Source: Alkalicoccobacillus porphyridii (GTDB taxonomy: Bacteria; Bacillota; Bacilli; Bacillales; Bacillaceae_D). Taken from it: a DNA stretch of 64,000 bases. Position 1 is the stretch's first letter. Each line of letters starts with the position of its first letter. The DNA is taken from positions 62,001 to 126,000 of the forward strand of contig NZ_VLXZ01000004.1 in NCBI RefSeq assembly GCF_007293315.1, given 5' to 3'. A program made the position numbers and the translations under genes. The notes beneath the pieces were generated by a model, which saw nothing but the letters and a program-made list of their open reading frames with translations, was not told the DNA's origin and did no database searches. Shown here in pieces: positions 63,740 to 64,000 of the stretch.

Positions 63740-64000
63740 ATGAAACCGGAACAGTATACGCAGCTTAGGGCGCATACAACACGTTTACTAGAGCTGAACC
63801 AATATGCAGAAAATATATATTTAAATGAGACAAGAACAGATGGCTACGAGGTCGATTTTTTTGGAATGGTGAAGCCATTTGCAGACGAGATTAAAGAGCG
63901 TTCTGAAGAATGGTTGCCCTTAGCTAATGAATTAGTTGAAGCCAAACTTCCTAAAGACCTTCATCTTAATCAATTAACTCAGACGGTGGATAATCTTGAA
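63740..64000 (+). CDS. yppE: YppE-like protein (DUF1798), 3' truncated by window edge
   Basis: 87 codons visible, open to the last base. MKPEQYTQLRAHTTRLLELN, then GYEVDFFGMVKPFADEI, fit the helical-bundle DUF1798/YppE family. ATG 63740 follows GGAGGG. Order yppC...yppE is as in B. subtilis. The full-length family is about 120 residues. Role unknown. Confidence 0.8.
   Translation, partial: MKPEQYTQLRAHTTRLLELNQYAENIYLNETRTDGYEVDFFGMVKPFADEIKERSEEWLPLANELVEAKLPKDLHLNQLTQTVDNLE

Overview
The window is a stretch of core chromosome from a low-GC, spore-forming member of the Bacillaceae. Evidence for this: spoIVA, spoVIF, sspM, racA and an Sda-like gene (endospore formation); TRAP (mtrB) with a TRAP-controlled trp operon; the qcrABC menaquinol:cytochrome c reductase; bacillithiol genes bshA and bshB1; and gene order that follows the Bacillus subtilis yphA-to-yppE region almost throughout. 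A futalosine-route menaquinone gene (mqnA) and a very acidic tail on the class A penicillin-binding protein suggest an alkaliphilic lineage (Halalkalibacterium/Alkalihalobacillus type). That last step is inference.

Layout. 1-7.6 kb: yphA (cut by the window edge), der, plsY, gpsA, spoVIF, yphE, yphF, spoIVA, a minus-strand orphan and mtrB. 7.7-12.5 kb: isoprenoid/menaquinone cluster hepS-menG-ubiA-ubiX-mqnA-hepT. 12.6-25.3 kb: ndk, cheR, then a chorismate-to-aromatic supercluster aroC-aroB-aroH-[TRAP leader]-trpEDCFBA-hisC-tyrA. 25.4-25.6 kb: a divergent, apparently CcpA-controlled small RNA. 25.7-33.6 kb: an amidohydrolase-like orphan, ypiA, reoY (ypiB), ypiF, qcrABC, ypjA, ypjB and a membrane zinc peptidase. 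33.7-41 kb: ypjC (minus), two small genes, a dispersed repeat, then dapB-mgsA-bshB1-bshA-cca-birA. 41-43.3 kb: a structured leader and panBCD. 43.4-57.8 kb: TPR protein, dinG, an MTA/SAH-deaminase-like amidohydrolase, ypmA, ypmB, aspB, asnS, dnaD, nth, ypoC, dynA. 57.9-64 kb: ponA and recU (minus), yppC, a repeat-rich gap, sspM (minus), racA and the start of yppE.

How it fits together. The hep/men/mqn genes make the C35 side chain and ring of the menaquinone used by the qcrABC complex. TRAP, encoded at 7.35 kb, should control the trp leader at 16.9 kb. Chorismate made by aroC feeds aroH, trpE and also mqnA, so one region serves Phe/Tyr, Trp and quinone synthesis. panBCD and birA support CoA and biotin metabolism. 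Pantothenate, biotin, bacillithiol and lysine/peptidoglycan genes form consecutive operons.

Most interesting non-coding signals: (i) a roughly 104-nt minus-strand RNA at 25430-25533 with a near-consensus sigma-A promoter, a cre box in the promoter spacer, a C/U-rich anti-Shine-Dalgarno loop and an intrinsic terminator; (ii) a trp leader with twelve GAG triplets in strict 5-nt register; (iii) a terminator-bearing leader before panB; (iv) two copies of a roughly 160-bp dispersed repeat. I saw no prophage, insertion-sequence transposase, tRNA, rRNA or CRISPR array.
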